Of a DNA stretch of 64,000 bases, positions 38,399 to 47,219 are shown piece by piece. This DNA comes from Tessaracoccus sp. OH4464_COT-324 (GTDB taxonomy: Bacteria > Actinomycetota > Actinomycetes > Propionibacteriales > Propionibacteriaceae): contig NZ_RQYZ01000001.1 of assembly GCF_003932855.1 (NCBI RefSeq), positions 248,001 to 312,000 of the forward strand, read 5' to 3'. The first letter of the stretch is position 1; each line of letters opens with the position of its first letter. The translations under genes and the position numbers were made by a program. The notes below the pieces were generated by a model. The model had not been told where the DNA came from, did no database searches, and was given only the letters and a program-made list of their open reading frames with translations.

Positions 38399-39133
38399 GT
38401 GAAAACTCTTGAGTTGCTGCCAGCCGTCGATGTGGTCGACGGCCGGGCGGTTCAATTGGTCCAGGGGATTGCTGGATCCGAAAAGACATTCGGCGATCCG
38501 CTCGCCGCAGCTCTCAGATGGGCCGAGGCAGGCGCGCGCTGGCTGCATCTGGTGGACCTCGATGCTGCCTTCGGGAGGGGAAACAATGCGGAGACGATTG
38601 CGCGCATCGTGCAGGAGTGTGGCCTGCGCGTGGAGTTGACGGGCGGTATCCGCGACGACACCAGTCTGGATCGCGCTCTGGCCACGGGGTGTGACCGGGT
38701 CAACATCGGCACGGCGGCGCTGGAACGCCCGGAGTGGTGTGCCGAGGTGCTGGCGAAGCACGGCGAGCGGATCGCGATTGCCCTGGACGTGCGGGGCGAC
38801 CGGTTGGCCACCCGAGGTTGGACCGCTGAGGCAGGAAGCTGGGAGCCTGTGGTGGAGCGACTGGTATCCGAGGGTTGCGAGCGCTTCGTCGTCACCGACG
38901 TAACCCAGGACGGCACCCTGTCCGGACCCAATTACGAGTTGTTGGCCGAGGTAGCGAGGCTGAGCGGTAAGAAGGTTGTGGCGTCCGGCGGGATCGCTTC
39001 CCTGGATCACCTGCGGGCGCTGCGCGATCGGGTCGATTCGGGGATCGAGGGGGCCATCGTCGGGACTGCGCTGTACGTGGGGGAGATTGATATTCGCGAA
39101 GCCTTGGAGATTTGTGGGGTGACTGATGGCTAG
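38399..39133 (+). CDS. hisA: Phosphoribosyl isomerase HisA / PriA
   Basis: The 244-residue (beta-alpha)8 isomerase converts ProFAR to PRFAR. In most actinobacteria the same enzyme (PriA) also does the TrpF reaction; whether it does here depends on trpF elsewhere. Motifs are LLPAVDVVDGRAVQLVQG, WLHLVDLDAAFGRG, VELTGGIRDDTSLDRAL and VVTDVTQDGTLSGPNYELL, with VVASGGIASLDHL. GTG at 38399 (VKTLELLPAVDV) is preferred over an ATG ten codons earlier because it matches the family start. The FAR-HAD gene starts eight bases before its stop. Confidence 0.93.
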   Translation: MKTLELLPAVDVVDGRAVQLVQGIAGSEKTFGDPLAAALRWAEAGARWLHLVDLDAAFGRGNNAETIARIVQECGLRVELTGGIRDDTSLDRALATGCDRVNIGTAALERPEWCAEVLAKHGERIAIALDVRGDRLATRGWTAEAGSWEPVVERLVSEGCERFVVTDVTQDGTLSGPNYELLAEVARLSGKKVVASGGIASLDHLRALRDRVDSGIEGAIVGTALYVGEIDIREALEICGVTDG

Positions 39134-41465
39134 ACCAGCCGACGCGTTCGGTGTTGCGCAGGTGCACGCGCCGCAGCTGCTTGACGGCAAGTTGCGCGAC
39201 CTTCTGGCGGGCAAGAAAATCGCCATGACCGGCGTCACCGGTTTCATCGGCGAGCAGATGCTGTGGGCATTCCTCAACGACTGCCCCGAGACGAAGACGG
39301 CCGTGCTGGTGCGTCCCAAGGGGTCGCTGACCGCGGAGGATCGGGTGGCCCAGCTGCTGAAGAAGCCCATCTTCCGTAGCATCGTGACTGGTGCCGGTTC
39401 GGTGGCCGATCTGATGGCGGAGCGCGTCGAGGTCATCGCGGGGGATCTGCCCAACGTGCCCGAGCTGCCGCGGGACATTGACGTGCTGGTTCATTGCGCC
39501 GGTGACGTCTCCTTCGATCCCCCGATCGACCAAGCCTTCAAGACCAACGTGATCGGCACCACGGCGCTGATCGAGCGGTATCTCGAATCGATGCGGGGCC
39601 CCGGCGGCGAGCTGGAGCGGATCGGCCACTACGTGCACATCTCGACGGCGTACACGGCCGGGCGCCGACGGGGCGCCATCCCGGAGGCCAGCCACCCGCA
39701 CGACGTCGACTACCGAGAGGAGACCAGGGCCGCGCTGCAGATGGCCGAGCACGTCGAGGCGCGCTCCCGATCCTCCGAGCAGCTCGCGATCCTGCGCAAG
39801 CAGGCCGAGGCGGAGCACCGGCAGGCGGGCTACCTCACAACCTCCCAGGACACGGAACGCCGGCGCCAGGAGTGGGTCAAGGAGGAGCTCATCCAGGCGG
39901 GCACCGAGCGGGCCCGTTCTCTGGGGTGGACGGACGTGTACACCTTCGCGAAGGCGATGGGGGAGCGGGTGGTCACTGATTTGTGTCGCGACATCCGCGT
40001 CTCGATCGTGCGCCCAGCCATCGTGGAGTCCTCGCTCACCTATCCGCACCCGGGTTGGGTCGAGGGCTTCAAGATGGCCGACCCCATCATCCTGGCCTAC
40101 GGTCGCGGGCAGCTGCCGGAGTTTCCCGCGTCCCCGGACGCGGTGCTGGACATCATTCCGTGTGACTACGTGGTGAACGCGATCGTGGCCGTGTGCGCCA
40201 CGCAGCCGGAGGTGGGGCGTGCGGAGTTCTACCACTGCTCGTCGGGGGCGCGCAACCCGCTGACCTTCCGCGACGTCTACCACCACGTGCGAACGTACTT
40301 CGCCTCCCACCCCTACAACGAGGGCACCTCGTCCACCCCGCTGGCCACCTGGCGTTTCCCGGGGCTGGAACCGGTGGAGCGGATGCTGTGGGCCGGCAAC
40401 CTCGCGACGAGGTTGGCCGACCGGGCACTGAGTTTCGCACCACGCAGCAAGCGGGTGCGTCGCTGGGCCAGCGCCATCGACAAGGCCCGTGGTCAGCTCA
40501 GCTTCCTGGAGCGTTACCTGCGCATCTACGGGGAGTACCTGCAGTCTGAGGTGCATTTCGTGGACGACCGCACCCTGGCATTGCACAATTCACTGCACCC
40601 CGATGACAAGCAGCGCTTCGGATTCGATTCCGCGGGCTACGACTGGACGCACTACCTGCAAGAGGTTCACGTGCCAGCGATCACAGACCCGGTGCGCCGG
40701 CTGGAGGCGAGGCGGAAACGCCGCGCCAACCGAGTGACGACATTCCGAGAGCTCAAGCCGACGGCCGAGCCAGTGCTCGCCGCCTTTGATTTGGACGGTA
40801 CGGTGATGGCGACGAACGTCGTCGAGACCTACCTGTGGGCCAAGATGCCGGAGCTGCACCCGATGGCCCGGGTGGGTGAGTTGGCGAGGATCGTTGCTTC
40901 GCTACCTACCTATTTGGGGGCGGAGCGACGAGATCGTGGCGTTTTTCTGCGCTCCATCTACCGCAGGTACGCAGGCGCGGATCTGGCGCGACTCGAACAG
41001 TACGTCGACGAGCGTCTGGCGCCCCTGATCCTGGATCGGATGTCGCCGGAGGCCATCCGTCGGGTGCGCGAGCACCGTAGTGCTGGGCACACGACGGTGC
41101 TCATCACCGGGGTGATCCGTCCTTTGACGCGGCCGTTCGAGGGCCTATTCGACACCATCATCGCCGCCGACCTCGCGGTTGATGAGCGCGGCCGCTGCAC
41201 CGGATTCCTGTCAGGGCCGCCGATGGTGGGCGAGTCGAGGTCTGCGTGGCTCAGACATTTCGCTTCGCTGCACGGCATAGATCTCAGCCAGTCCTACGCC
41301 TACGCGGACTCGCATGTTGATCTGCCGATGCTGCTCACGGTGGGCTACCCGGTCGCGGTCAGCCCCGACATCGGTCTCATGCGTGCTGCCAAGCAGCGTG
41401 GCTGGTCAATCGTCGACTGGCCAGCGATGAGCCCAATTCCCCGCTGGAAGAAGCCAAAGGCCTAG
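39126..41465 (+). CDS. Fatty acyl-CoA reductase (FAR-type) fused to HAD-IB phosphatase
   Basis: A 779-residue two-domain protein. Residues about 25-430 are an extended SDR of the fatty acyl-CoA reductase/male-sterility type: the NAD(P) loop MTGVTGFIGEQMLWAFL, VLVHCAGDVSFDPP, VHISTAYTAG and the YxxxK pair in DVYTFAKAMGERV. Residues about 550-779 are a HAD-IB (SerB-like) hydrolase: AAFDLDGTVMATN with Asp555/Asp557, TTVLITGVIRPL and YAYADSHVDLPMLLTVGYPV. Together they would reduce an activated acyl chain to aldehyde or alcohol and remove a phosphate. The start overlaps hisA by eight bases, and the LarA-like and PlsC-like genes follow. The true substrate is unknown. Confidence 0.85.
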   Translation: MARPADAFGVAQVHAPQLLDGKLRDLLAGKKIAMTGVTGFIGEQMLWAFLNDCPETKTAVLVRPKGSLTAEDRVAQLLKKPIFRSIVTGAGSVADLMAERVEVIAGDLPNVPELPRDIDVLVHCAGDVSFDPPIDQAFKTNVIGTTALIERYLESMRGPGGELERIGHYVHISTAYTAGRRRGAIPEASHPHDVDYREETRAALQMAEHVEARSRSSEQLAILRKQAEAEHRQAGYLTTSQDTERRRQEWVKEELIQAGTERARSLGWTDVYTFAKAMGERVVTDLCRDIRVSIVRPAIVESSLTYPHPGWVEGFKMADPIILAYGRGQLPEFPASPDAVLDIIPCDYVVNAIVAVCATQPEVGRAEFYHCSSGARNPLTFRDVYHHVRTYFASHPYNEGTSSTPLATWRFPGLEPVERMLWAGNLATRLADRALSFAPRSKRVRRWASAIDKARGQLSFLERYLRIYGEYLQSEVHFVDDRTLALHNSLHPDDKQRFGFDSAGYDWTHYLQEVHVPAITDPVRRLEARRKRRANRVTTFRELKPTAEPVLAAFDLDGTVMATNVVETYLWAKMPELHPMARVGELARIVASLPTYLGAERRDRGVFLRSIYRRYAGADLARLEQYVDERLAPLILDRMSPEAIRRVREHRSAGHTTVLITGVIRPLTRPFEGLFDTIIAADLAVDERGRCTGFLSGPPMVGESRSAWLRHFASLHGIDLSQSYAYADSHVDLPMLLTVGYPVAVSPDIGLMRAAKQRGWSIVDWPAMSPIPRWKKPKA

Positions 41466-41476
41466 AAAGGATCCTG

Positions 41477-42985
41477 ATGACCAGGCCCGGTTTTGTGATA
41501 GACGTTGACACCCGCACCCCGGCGCTGCTGGGAGCATCCGGCCAGCGGTTCTGGCTCCAGAGGATGCCGGAGGGCACTCAAGTGGTCTACCCGGCGGAGG
41601 CGACAGCGTCGAGTGATCCCTCGCGCCTGATCGAGTCCGCGATCAGCGCACCGATCTCCGGCGAGGCCCTCGTCGAACGGCTGCGGCCGGAGACCAAGCT
41701 CACCATCGCGGTCCTCGACGATGGCCGTCCCTATCCGCGTGCGCGGTTCGACGTTCGTCGCGCGATCGTCGAGCGGCTGCTGGAGCTGGCCGCTAGGCGC
41801 TGTGTCGATGACGTCATGATTGTGGTCGGCTCCGGGCTGAAGAAGAGATGGAGCGCTTACGACGTGACCCGCACCTTGGGCGATCGGGTTGCCAGCAGCT
41901 TCCAACCGGACGGGATGATCATCTCCCACGACATCACGAGCGCTCTGCTCGTCCCGGTGGGCACAGTGCAGGGCCACGAGGTGCAGCTGAATGCGCGGGT
42001 CGCGGAGAGCGACCTGGTGATCGTGGTTGGCGTGCAGAGCGACAACTCTAACGGTTCCCCGATCGTGCGCAGCCTCGTTGATGTCGAGACTCTCCGGCGC
42101 ATCGGCCCGGGCTCTTCGGACGATTTCAGGGCGGGGGTTGCGGCCACTGTGCACGGCGCGACGGATTTCTTTGCGATTCAGGCGGTGCTGGGTCAGCCGA
42201 GCCTGCTTCACGGACTCGAATTCGCGGCCAAGCGCGAGTGGGAGTGGAATCTCGCAGACAAGCTGCGCTACGTCGGGCTCAGGCAGATTGAGGCGTTGGC
42301 ACCCAAACTGGTGCGCCGACGGCTGGCGGCGCCGTTGGCGGACTACGCCGTGTTGGATGTGCTGGGCGGAACCCCGGACGCTGTGTTCGCTGAGGCACGC
42401 CAAGTCTGGGCAGCCGCCAACTCGGTGCCGGTGGCCAGGCAGGCGGATGTCGCGCTGATCACGGTATGGGGAGGCAGCTTCGACGAGGACCTGTCCGGTT
42501 CACCCATCAACGCCGCCGAGCACGCGTTGGTGGACCGGCTGGGCCATTGCTCCGGACGCCCCTACGTTCGTGACGGTGGAGTCGTCGTCGCATTCCACCC
42601 GCTGAGGCCGGTTTTCTCCAACCGAAGGCAGGCCGCCGCCGGTGATTTCTTCGCGCGGGTCTTGCCGCGCTCCATCGACCCGGCCGAGATGCTGGAGGCG
42701 GAGCAGGCGGCATCGGTGGATCCCTGGTATCTGGATCTTTACCGCAGGCAGTTCGCGGACCATCCGCTCGCCACCTTCCAGTCCTGGTACAAGGTGGCCC
42801 GGGCCGCCGGCCGGTTGGGCGACGTGATCTGGGTGGGAGCCGATCGACGGACTGCGGATCTGTTCGGGCACCGCGCTGCGACGGCGCTGCCCGACGCACT
42901 CGAAATCGCGTCCGACAAGGTGGGCCGCGATCCGCAGCTGACCTTCCTGCACGGCATTGGTCTGGCGCTGGGGCAGCTGTCGTGA
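41477..42985 (+). CDS. LarA-fold (DUF2088) protein lacking the nickel-pincer catalytic residues
   Basis: A 502-residue protein of the lactate-racemase (LarA/DUF2088) superfamily. Recognisable elements are LTIAVLDDGRPYPRARFDV, aligning with the SDHTRPVP loop of LarA, HDITSALLVPVG, and VWGGSFDEDLSGSPINAAEH, aligning with the NGGYPLDQN region. From memory of LarA, its catalytic histidine in GFHRP and the HFFAGFSGGRKSVLPG cofactor lysine/histidine stretch have no counterpart: the first site reads VVGSGLKKRWSAYDV and the second QSDNSNGSPIVRSLV. It is therefore unlikely to be a racemase. AAAGGA precedes the ATG. It is coupled with the PlsC-like gene downstream by a four-base overlap (GTGA). Confidence 0.75.
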   Translation: MTRPGFVIDVDTRTPALLGASGQRFWLQRMPEGTQVVYPAEATASSDPSRLIESAISAPISGEALVERLRPETKLTIAVLDDGRPYPRARFDVRRAIVERLLELAARRCVDDVMIVVGSGLKKRWSAYDVTRTLGDRVASSFQPDGMIISHDITSALLVPVGTVQGHEVQLNARVAESDLVIVVGVQSDNSNGSPIVRSLVDVETLRRIGPGSSDDFRAGVAATVHGATDFFAIQAVLGQPSLLHGLEFAAKREWEWNLADKLRYVGLRQIEALAPKLVRRRLAAPLADYAVLDVLGGTPDAVFAEARQVWAAANSVPVARQADVALITVWGGSFDEDLSGSPINAAEHALVDRLGHCSGRPYVRDGGVVVAFHPLRPVFSNRRQAAAGDFFARVLPRSIDPAEMLEAEQAASVDPWYLDLYRRQFADHPLATFQSWYKVARAAGRLGDVIWVGADRRTADLFGHRAATALPDALEIASDKVGRDPQLTFLHGIGLALGQLS

Positions 42986-43755
42986 CCCGCGAGCTCAAGA
43001 AATGGTCGTGTGGTGGGGGCCGGCGTCGCAAACGCTTCACCCTGGCCGCCGACGTGGCGCAGGTGTTCCTTCCGAGCGCGGTTCCGGCGGGTGCCGGGGA
43101 GCGGCGCAAGTCCCGCAGGGGCACCAGGCTGAGCGACGTGCGCACCTCCTTCCTGTCCGCGCTGTTTTGGCCTCGGGTGGAGGTTGAGGTGGTGGGGGCA
43201 GAGTCGCTGCTCGGATTGGAAACCCCCATGGTGTTCGCCGTAAACGAGATCGGCGCTTACGACATGCAGATTCTACGCATGGCGTTGCCGCGCAGCCTTC
43301 GCCCCCGAGAGCACCAGCTGACTCGGGCGTTGGCGAAGCGCCGCAACGTGGCAGTGACCTCGAATGAGCCGAAGGACGGTCGGCTCGTGGGCGAGTTCTC
43401 CACCGTTGCGGCCGAGCTGGCGAAACAGCATTCGGTGTCGATCGTCCCGGTGGGCATCGTCGGATCATATGGGTTGGCCGACAAGCTTCAGCTGCCGCTG
43501 AAGCGTCGCCCGAAGGTCTCGGTGCGGTTCGGCGCGCCGGTCAGCGTGCTGGGCAAGAGCATCGAAGAAGCAACCGACCAGGTGCAGGCTCGGGTCGAAG
43601 CGCTAGTGGGCGAGGGCGAGCTGTCCTGGTGGGAGGTCGAGCAGCGCCGCGTCCGCACAGGTGTTCAGCCGATGGCCGAGGTGCCCAGGTGGCGGCGATT
43701 GTGGGAGCAGGGCCAGCGCAGGGACGGCGACGGGCAGAACAGGATCTGGGGCTGA
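42982..43755 (+). CDS. PlsC-like acyltransferase-fold protein with altered active site
   Basis: A 257-residue protein with a basic N-terminus and the fold of 1-acylglycerol-3-phosphate acyltransferases, seen in MVFAVNEIGAYDMQIL and SIVPVGIVGSYGLADKL followed by VSVRFGAPVSVLG. In the family the first stretch is NHxxxxD; here His is replaced by Glu (NEIGAYD) while Asp is kept, and the usual FPEGTRS motif is replaced by NEPKDGRLVG. It may have lost acyl transfer, may use a different mechanism, or may bind lipid. GTG at 42982 overlaps the LarA-like stop. A 70-base gap separates it from yebC, so it ends the cassette. Confidence 0.7.
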   Translation: MTRELKKWSCGGGRRRKRFTLAADVAQVFLPSAVPAGAGERRKSRRGTRLSDVRTSFLSALFWPRVEVEVVGAESLLGLETPMVFAVNEIGAYDMQILRMALPRSLRPREHQLTRALAKRRNVAVTSNEPKDGRLVGEFSTVAAELAKQHSVSIVPVGIVGSYGLADKLQLPLKRRPKVSVRFGAPVSVLGKSIEEATDQVQARVEALVGEGELSWWEVEQRRVRTGVQPMAEVPRWRRLWEQGQRRDGDGQNRIWG

Positions 43756-43825
43756 GCTAGGGGCGGGGTGCCCGTTTCCGGTAGGCTTGGGTCGTTTCTT
43801 TGCCATCTAGCTGAAAAGGATGACT

Positions 43826-44599
43826 ATGGCGGGTCACTCCAAATGGGCAACCACCAAGCACAAGAAGGCTGTCATCGATGCCAAGCGCGGCAAACTGTTC
43901 GCGAAGCTGATCAAGAACATCGAGGTGGCGGCTCGCTCGGGCGGCGGCGATCCAGCCGGCAACCCGACGCTGTACGACGCCATTCAGAAGGCCAAGAAGT
44001 CGTCTGTACCCAATGACAACATCGACCGTGCGGTGAAGCGCGGTTCCGGCGCCGAATCCGGTGGGGCCGACTACGAGACCATCATGTACGAGGCCTACGG
44101 GCCGGGCGGGGTCGCCGTGCTCATCGAGTGCCTGACCGACAATCGCAATCGTTCGGCGTCCGAGGTGCGGGTCGCCGTTACCCGCAACGGGGGCACGATG
44201 GCGGATGTCGGGTCGGTGGCCCGCCTGTTCTCCCGCAAGGGCGTCGTCACGCTGCCGAAGATGCACAACGGCACAGAGCTGACTGAGGACGACGTGATGG
44301 AGGCGGTGCTCGAAGCCGGGGTCGAGGAGGTGGAGGATTCCTTCGACAAGTGGGAGGTGTTGAGCGATCCCAACGACGTCGTTGAGGTGCGCAAGGCCGT
44401 CCAGGCCGCCGGTTACGAGTACGACTCGGCCGAGGTGCAGTTCGTCGCTTCCTTCAACTCGTTGATCGACGACGCAGAGGTTGCGCGCAAGGTGTTCAAC
44501 CTGATCGATGCGCTTGAGGATTCGGACGAGGTGCAAAACGTCTACACGAACTCGGAGCTGAGCGCCGAGGTCGAGGCGCAGTTCGCGGAAGAAGACTGA
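43826..44599 (+). CDS. yebC: YebC/PmpR family protein
   Basis: A 257-residue YebC-family protein. Members were annotated as transcription regulators; recent work on the family also ties them to translation through ribosome stalling motifs. It starts [20 protein letters not shown] and has [35 protein letters not shown] and a C-terminal dimer-like domain. ATG at 43826 is chosen: AAAAGGA ends too close to the earlier ATG at 43820. It is upstream of ruvCAB, its usual actinobacterial position. Confidence 0.95.
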   Translation: MAGHSKWATTKHKKAVIDAKRGKLFAKLIKNIEVAARSGGGDPAGNPTLYDAIQKAKKSSVPNDNIDRAVKRGSGAESGGADYETIMYEAYGPGGVAVLIECLTDNRNRSASEVRVAVTRNGGTMADVGSVARLFSRKGVVTLPKMHNGTELTEDDVMEAVLEAGVEEVEDSFDKWEVLSDPNDVVEVRKAVQAAGYEYDSAEVQFVASFNSLIDDAEVARKVFNLIDALEDSDEVQNVYTNSELSAEVEAQFAEED

Positions 44600-44604
44600 T
44601 CCGG

Positions 44605-45126
44605 TTGGTTCGAGTCATCGGCATCGACCCCGGTCTCACTCGTTGTGGGATCGGGGTCGTCGACGCTTCCGTGGGCCGGGCCGAGCTGGTCGCCGTCGGC
44701 GTGCTGCGCACGTCGTCGGATCTGGGCACGCCTGAGCGGCTGGTGCAGATCGAGGTCGGGCTGATGGAGTGGCTGGCCGAGTACCGCCCGGAGGCCATGG
44801 CGATTGAGCGGGTCTTTGCCCAGCAAAACCTGCTGTCCGTCATGGACACAATGCAGGCGGCCGGCGTCGCTTCTTTAGTTGGTGCACGATCCGGCCTGGA
44901 CGTGGTGTATCACACCCCGAGCGAGGTGAAGGCTGCGGTCACGGGCTCGGGCAGCGCGGACAAGGCCCAGGTGGCGGCGATGGTGCAGCGTATCTTGAGG
45001 TTGGTGGAGCCCCCGAAGCCGGCGGACGCGGCGGACGCGTTGGCGGTTGCCGTGACCCACGCGTGGCGGGGCACTCGAACGAATCGGTATGCGGCCGCGA
45101 TAGCGAAAGCGAAAGGAAGCAGATGA
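44605..45126 (+). CDS. ruvC: Holliday junction resolvase RuvC
   Basis: RuvC cleaves Holliday junctions with RuvAB. The 173-residue protein has the acidic catalytic residues in VIGIDPGLTRCGIGVVD, AIERVFAQQNLLSVMD and PKPADAADALAVAVTHA. The start must be TTG at 44605, six bases after the yebC stop, since the catalytic IDPG stands seven residues later and no ATG or GTG lies between. It is probably translated by coupling to yebC. ruvA overlaps its stop by four bases. Confidence 0.95.
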   Translation: MVRVIGIDPGLTRCGIGVVDASVGRAELVAVGVLRTSSDLGTPERLVQIEVGLMEWLAEYRPEAMAIERVFAQQNLLSVMDTMQAAGVASLVGARSGLDVVYHTPSEVKAAVTGSGSADKAQVAAMVQRILRLVEPPKPADAADALAVAVTHAWRGTRTNRYAAAIAKAKGSR

Positions 45127-45728
45127 TCGCCCAACTCACTGGCACCGTGCTTTCTGCAGAGGCCACCTCGCTGCTCGTCGACGTTCAGGGTGTCGGCTAC
45201 CACGTCAGGACCACGGCGCCTACGGCTTCCGGGGTGCGGGTAGGCGAGCGGCAGACCATTTTCACGACGCTGATCGTGCGCGAGGACTCGCTGTCCCTGT
45301 GGGGTTTCAGCACGGCGGGGGAGCGCGACGCGTTCGAGCTGGTGCAGTCCGCGTCCGGCGTCGGTCCCAAGGTTGCGGCGGCGATGCTCAGTGTATTTTC
45401 TCCAGGGGAGTTGCGCGACGTGATTCTGCGTGAGGATGCGCGTAGGCTGACTTCGGTGCCGGGGATCGGCCCGAAGGGCGCGCAGCGGATCATCATCGAG
45501 CTCAAGGACCGGGTGCTGACGTTGAGCGACGGCGGGCCCGGGCTGCCCGTAGTAGCGGCCGACGACGCGTGGCGCGCCCAGGTTGCCGACGGGCTGCAGG
45601 GGCTCGGCTGGAGCATGAAGGAAGCAGATCGTGCGTGTGACGCTGTGTCGCCGCTGGTGGCGGACGACCCGAGCATGTCGATTGCTGCGTTGATGCGTGC
45701 GGCTCTCAGCGTATTGGCGAAGAAATGA
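45123..45728 (+). CDS. ruvA: Holliday junction branch-migration protein RuvA
   Basis: RuvA binds the four-way junction and loads RuvB. The 201-residue protein has the OB-fold N-terminus ([20 protein letters not shown]), two helix-hairpin-helix motifs ([14 protein letters not shown] and [19 protein letters not shown]) and a flexible linker before the RuvB-binding C-terminus. ATG at 45123 follows AAAGGAAG and overlaps the ruvC stop (ATGA). The ruvB start overlaps its end. Confidence 0.95.
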   Translation: MIAQLTGTVLSAEATSLLVDVQGVGYHVRTTAPTASGVRVGERQTIFTTLIVREDSLSLWGFSTAGERDAFELVQSASGVGPKVAAAMLSVFSPGELRDVILREDARRLTSVPGIGPKGAQRIIIELKDRVLTLSDGGPGLPVVAADDAWRAQVADGLQGLGWSMKEADRACDAVSPLVADDPSMSIAALMRAALSVLAKK

Positions 45729-46753
45729 GAGCGGATTCTCCGGTGGATCCGGATGCCAAGAACGAGGAACGGGCGTTCGAGGCCGCACTCCGTCCGAAGC
45801 TGCTGGGCGAGTTCGAGGGGCAGCCCCGGGTGCGGGACCAGCTGGCGTTGGTGTTGGATGCCGCGCGGCACCGCGGGTCGGCCCCCGACCACGTGCTGCT
45901 GTCGGGCCCTCCGGGCCTGGGTAAGACCACGTTGGCGATGATCATCGCCAACGAGCTCGGCGTGAGCCTCAGAATCACTTCCGGCCCGGCTATTCAGCAC
46001 GCAGGGGATCTGGCAGCCATCCTGTCCGGGCTGGAGGAGCACGAGGTGCTGTTCATCGATGAGATCCATCGGCTGTCGAAGCCTGCGGAGGAGATGCTCT
46101 ACCTGGCGATGGAAGACTTCCGCGTTGACGTGATCGTCGGCAAGGGACCGGGGGCGACAGCCATCCCGATTGAGCTTCCCCCGTTCACCCTGGTGGGCGC
46201 CACGACGCGCGCGGGGTTGCTGCCTGGGCCGTTGCGCGACCGTTTTGGGTTCACTGCGCAGCTGGATTTCTACCCGGACGAGGCTTTGGCCGGCATCGTC
46301 GGTGTTTCGGCGGCGAAGCTGGGCGTGCGACTGCCTGGGGACGCGGCGATGGAAATTGCGTCGCGCAGTCGAGGCACACCCCGGATTGCGAACCGGTTGT
46401 TGCGCAGGGTCCGCGACTACGGGCAGGTGAAGGGGCACGACGTGTTGGCGCGTCCCGTCGCACGGGCAGCACTTGAACTGTACGAGGTGGATGAGCGGGG
46501 CCTGGACCGGCTGGATCGAGGGGTGCTGGAAGCGCTGGTGAATAAGTTCGGCGGCGGGCCCGTCGGGCTTTCGACGCTGGCCCTCGCGGTCGGTGAGGAG
46601 GTGGACACCGTCGCTGAGGTTGCGGAGCCCTTCCTGATCCGCGAGGGATTCATGATGCGCACCCCGCGTGGGCGCGTGGCGTTGCCGGCCGGATACCAGC
46701 ACCTTGGGCTGAAAGTTCCGCAAGGATTGAGCGAAACCCTGTTCGAGCGCTGA
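45725..46753 (+). CDS. ruvB: Holliday junction ATP-dependent helicase RuvB
   Basis: The 342-residue AAA+ motor of branch migration. It has Walker A ([16 protein letters not shown]), Walker B ([19 protein letters not shown]), [20 protein letters not shown] with sensor and arginine finger, and the C-terminal winged helix ([20 protein letters not shown]). It overlaps ruvA by four bases. An 84-base gap then leads to yajC. Confidence 0.96.
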   Translation: MRADSPVDPDAKNEERAFEAALRPKLLGEFEGQPRVRDQLALVLDAARHRGSAPDHVLLSGPPGLGKTTLAMIIANELGVSLRITSGPAIQHAGDLAAILSGLEEHEVLFIDEIHRLSKPAEEMLYLAMEDFRVDVIVGKGPGATAIPIELPPFTLVGATTRAGLLPGPLRDRFGFTAQLDFYPDEALAGIVGVSAAKLGVRLPGDAAMEIASRSRGTPRIANRLLRRVRDYGQVKGHDVLARPVARAALELYEVDERGLDRLDRGVLEALVNKFGGGPVGLSTLALAVGEEVDTVAEVAEPFLIREGFMMRTPRGRVALPAGYQHLGLKVPQGLSETLFER

Positions 46754-46837
46754 CGGCTGGGGGATTCCAGTCAGCTTGGGCTATCCTGAGCGGTGGCCTG
46801 TGCTTCAGGCCTCCGCACACGTCAGAAAGTACCGCGA

Positions 46838-47194
46838 ATGCCGCCTATCGACTTGCTGGTCCTCATGGGTCTGTTCCTTGCCCTTTTGCTGTTCTTCGGA
46901 ATGCGCGCTCAGAAGAAGCAGGCCAAGGCCGCTGCGGAGCTGCATTCGCAGCTTGAGCCCGGGGTGCGCGTCATGCTGCACAGCGGTCTGTTTGCCACCG
47001 TCTCGCACGTCGGAGAGAAGCAGCTGATCGTCGAGCTGGCCCCTGGCTGCGAGGTGACCCTGGTTAAGGGCGCGATCGCGCGCGTGATCGCGCCGGATGA
47101 GGAAGAGTTCGAGTTCGCTGACGAGGCCGAGGCCGTGGAGGAAGCTGATTCCGATCAGGCTGCCAGCACGGCGCAGGAATCCGAAGAGCGCTGA
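46838..47194 (+). CDS. yajC: Sec translocon accessory subunit YajC
   Basis: YajC is a small membrane partner of SecDF. The 118-residue protein has one N-terminal helix (IDLLVLMGLFLALLLFFGMR), the conserved RAQKKQAKAAAELHSQLEPG, VMLHSGLFATVSHVGEKQLI and a long acidic C-terminal tail common in actinobacteria. ATG at 46838 gives the family start (MPPIDLLVL); the ribosome site is weak. secD follows 25 bases later. Confidence 0.9.
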   Translation: MPPIDLLVLMGLFLALLLFFGMRAQKKQAKAAAELHSQLEPGVRVMLHSGLFATVSHVGEKQLIVELAPGCEVTLVKGAIARVIAPDEEEFEFADEAEAVEEADSDQAASTAQESEER

Positions 47195-47219
47195 GACCAC
47201 GTCAATATAAGAGTTAAGT

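Noticed and set aside
38892-40586. 564-codon minus-strand frame opposite hisA and the FAR-HAD gene
   Set aside because: Both plus-strand proteins have intact family motifs, and the antisense frame spans two genes.
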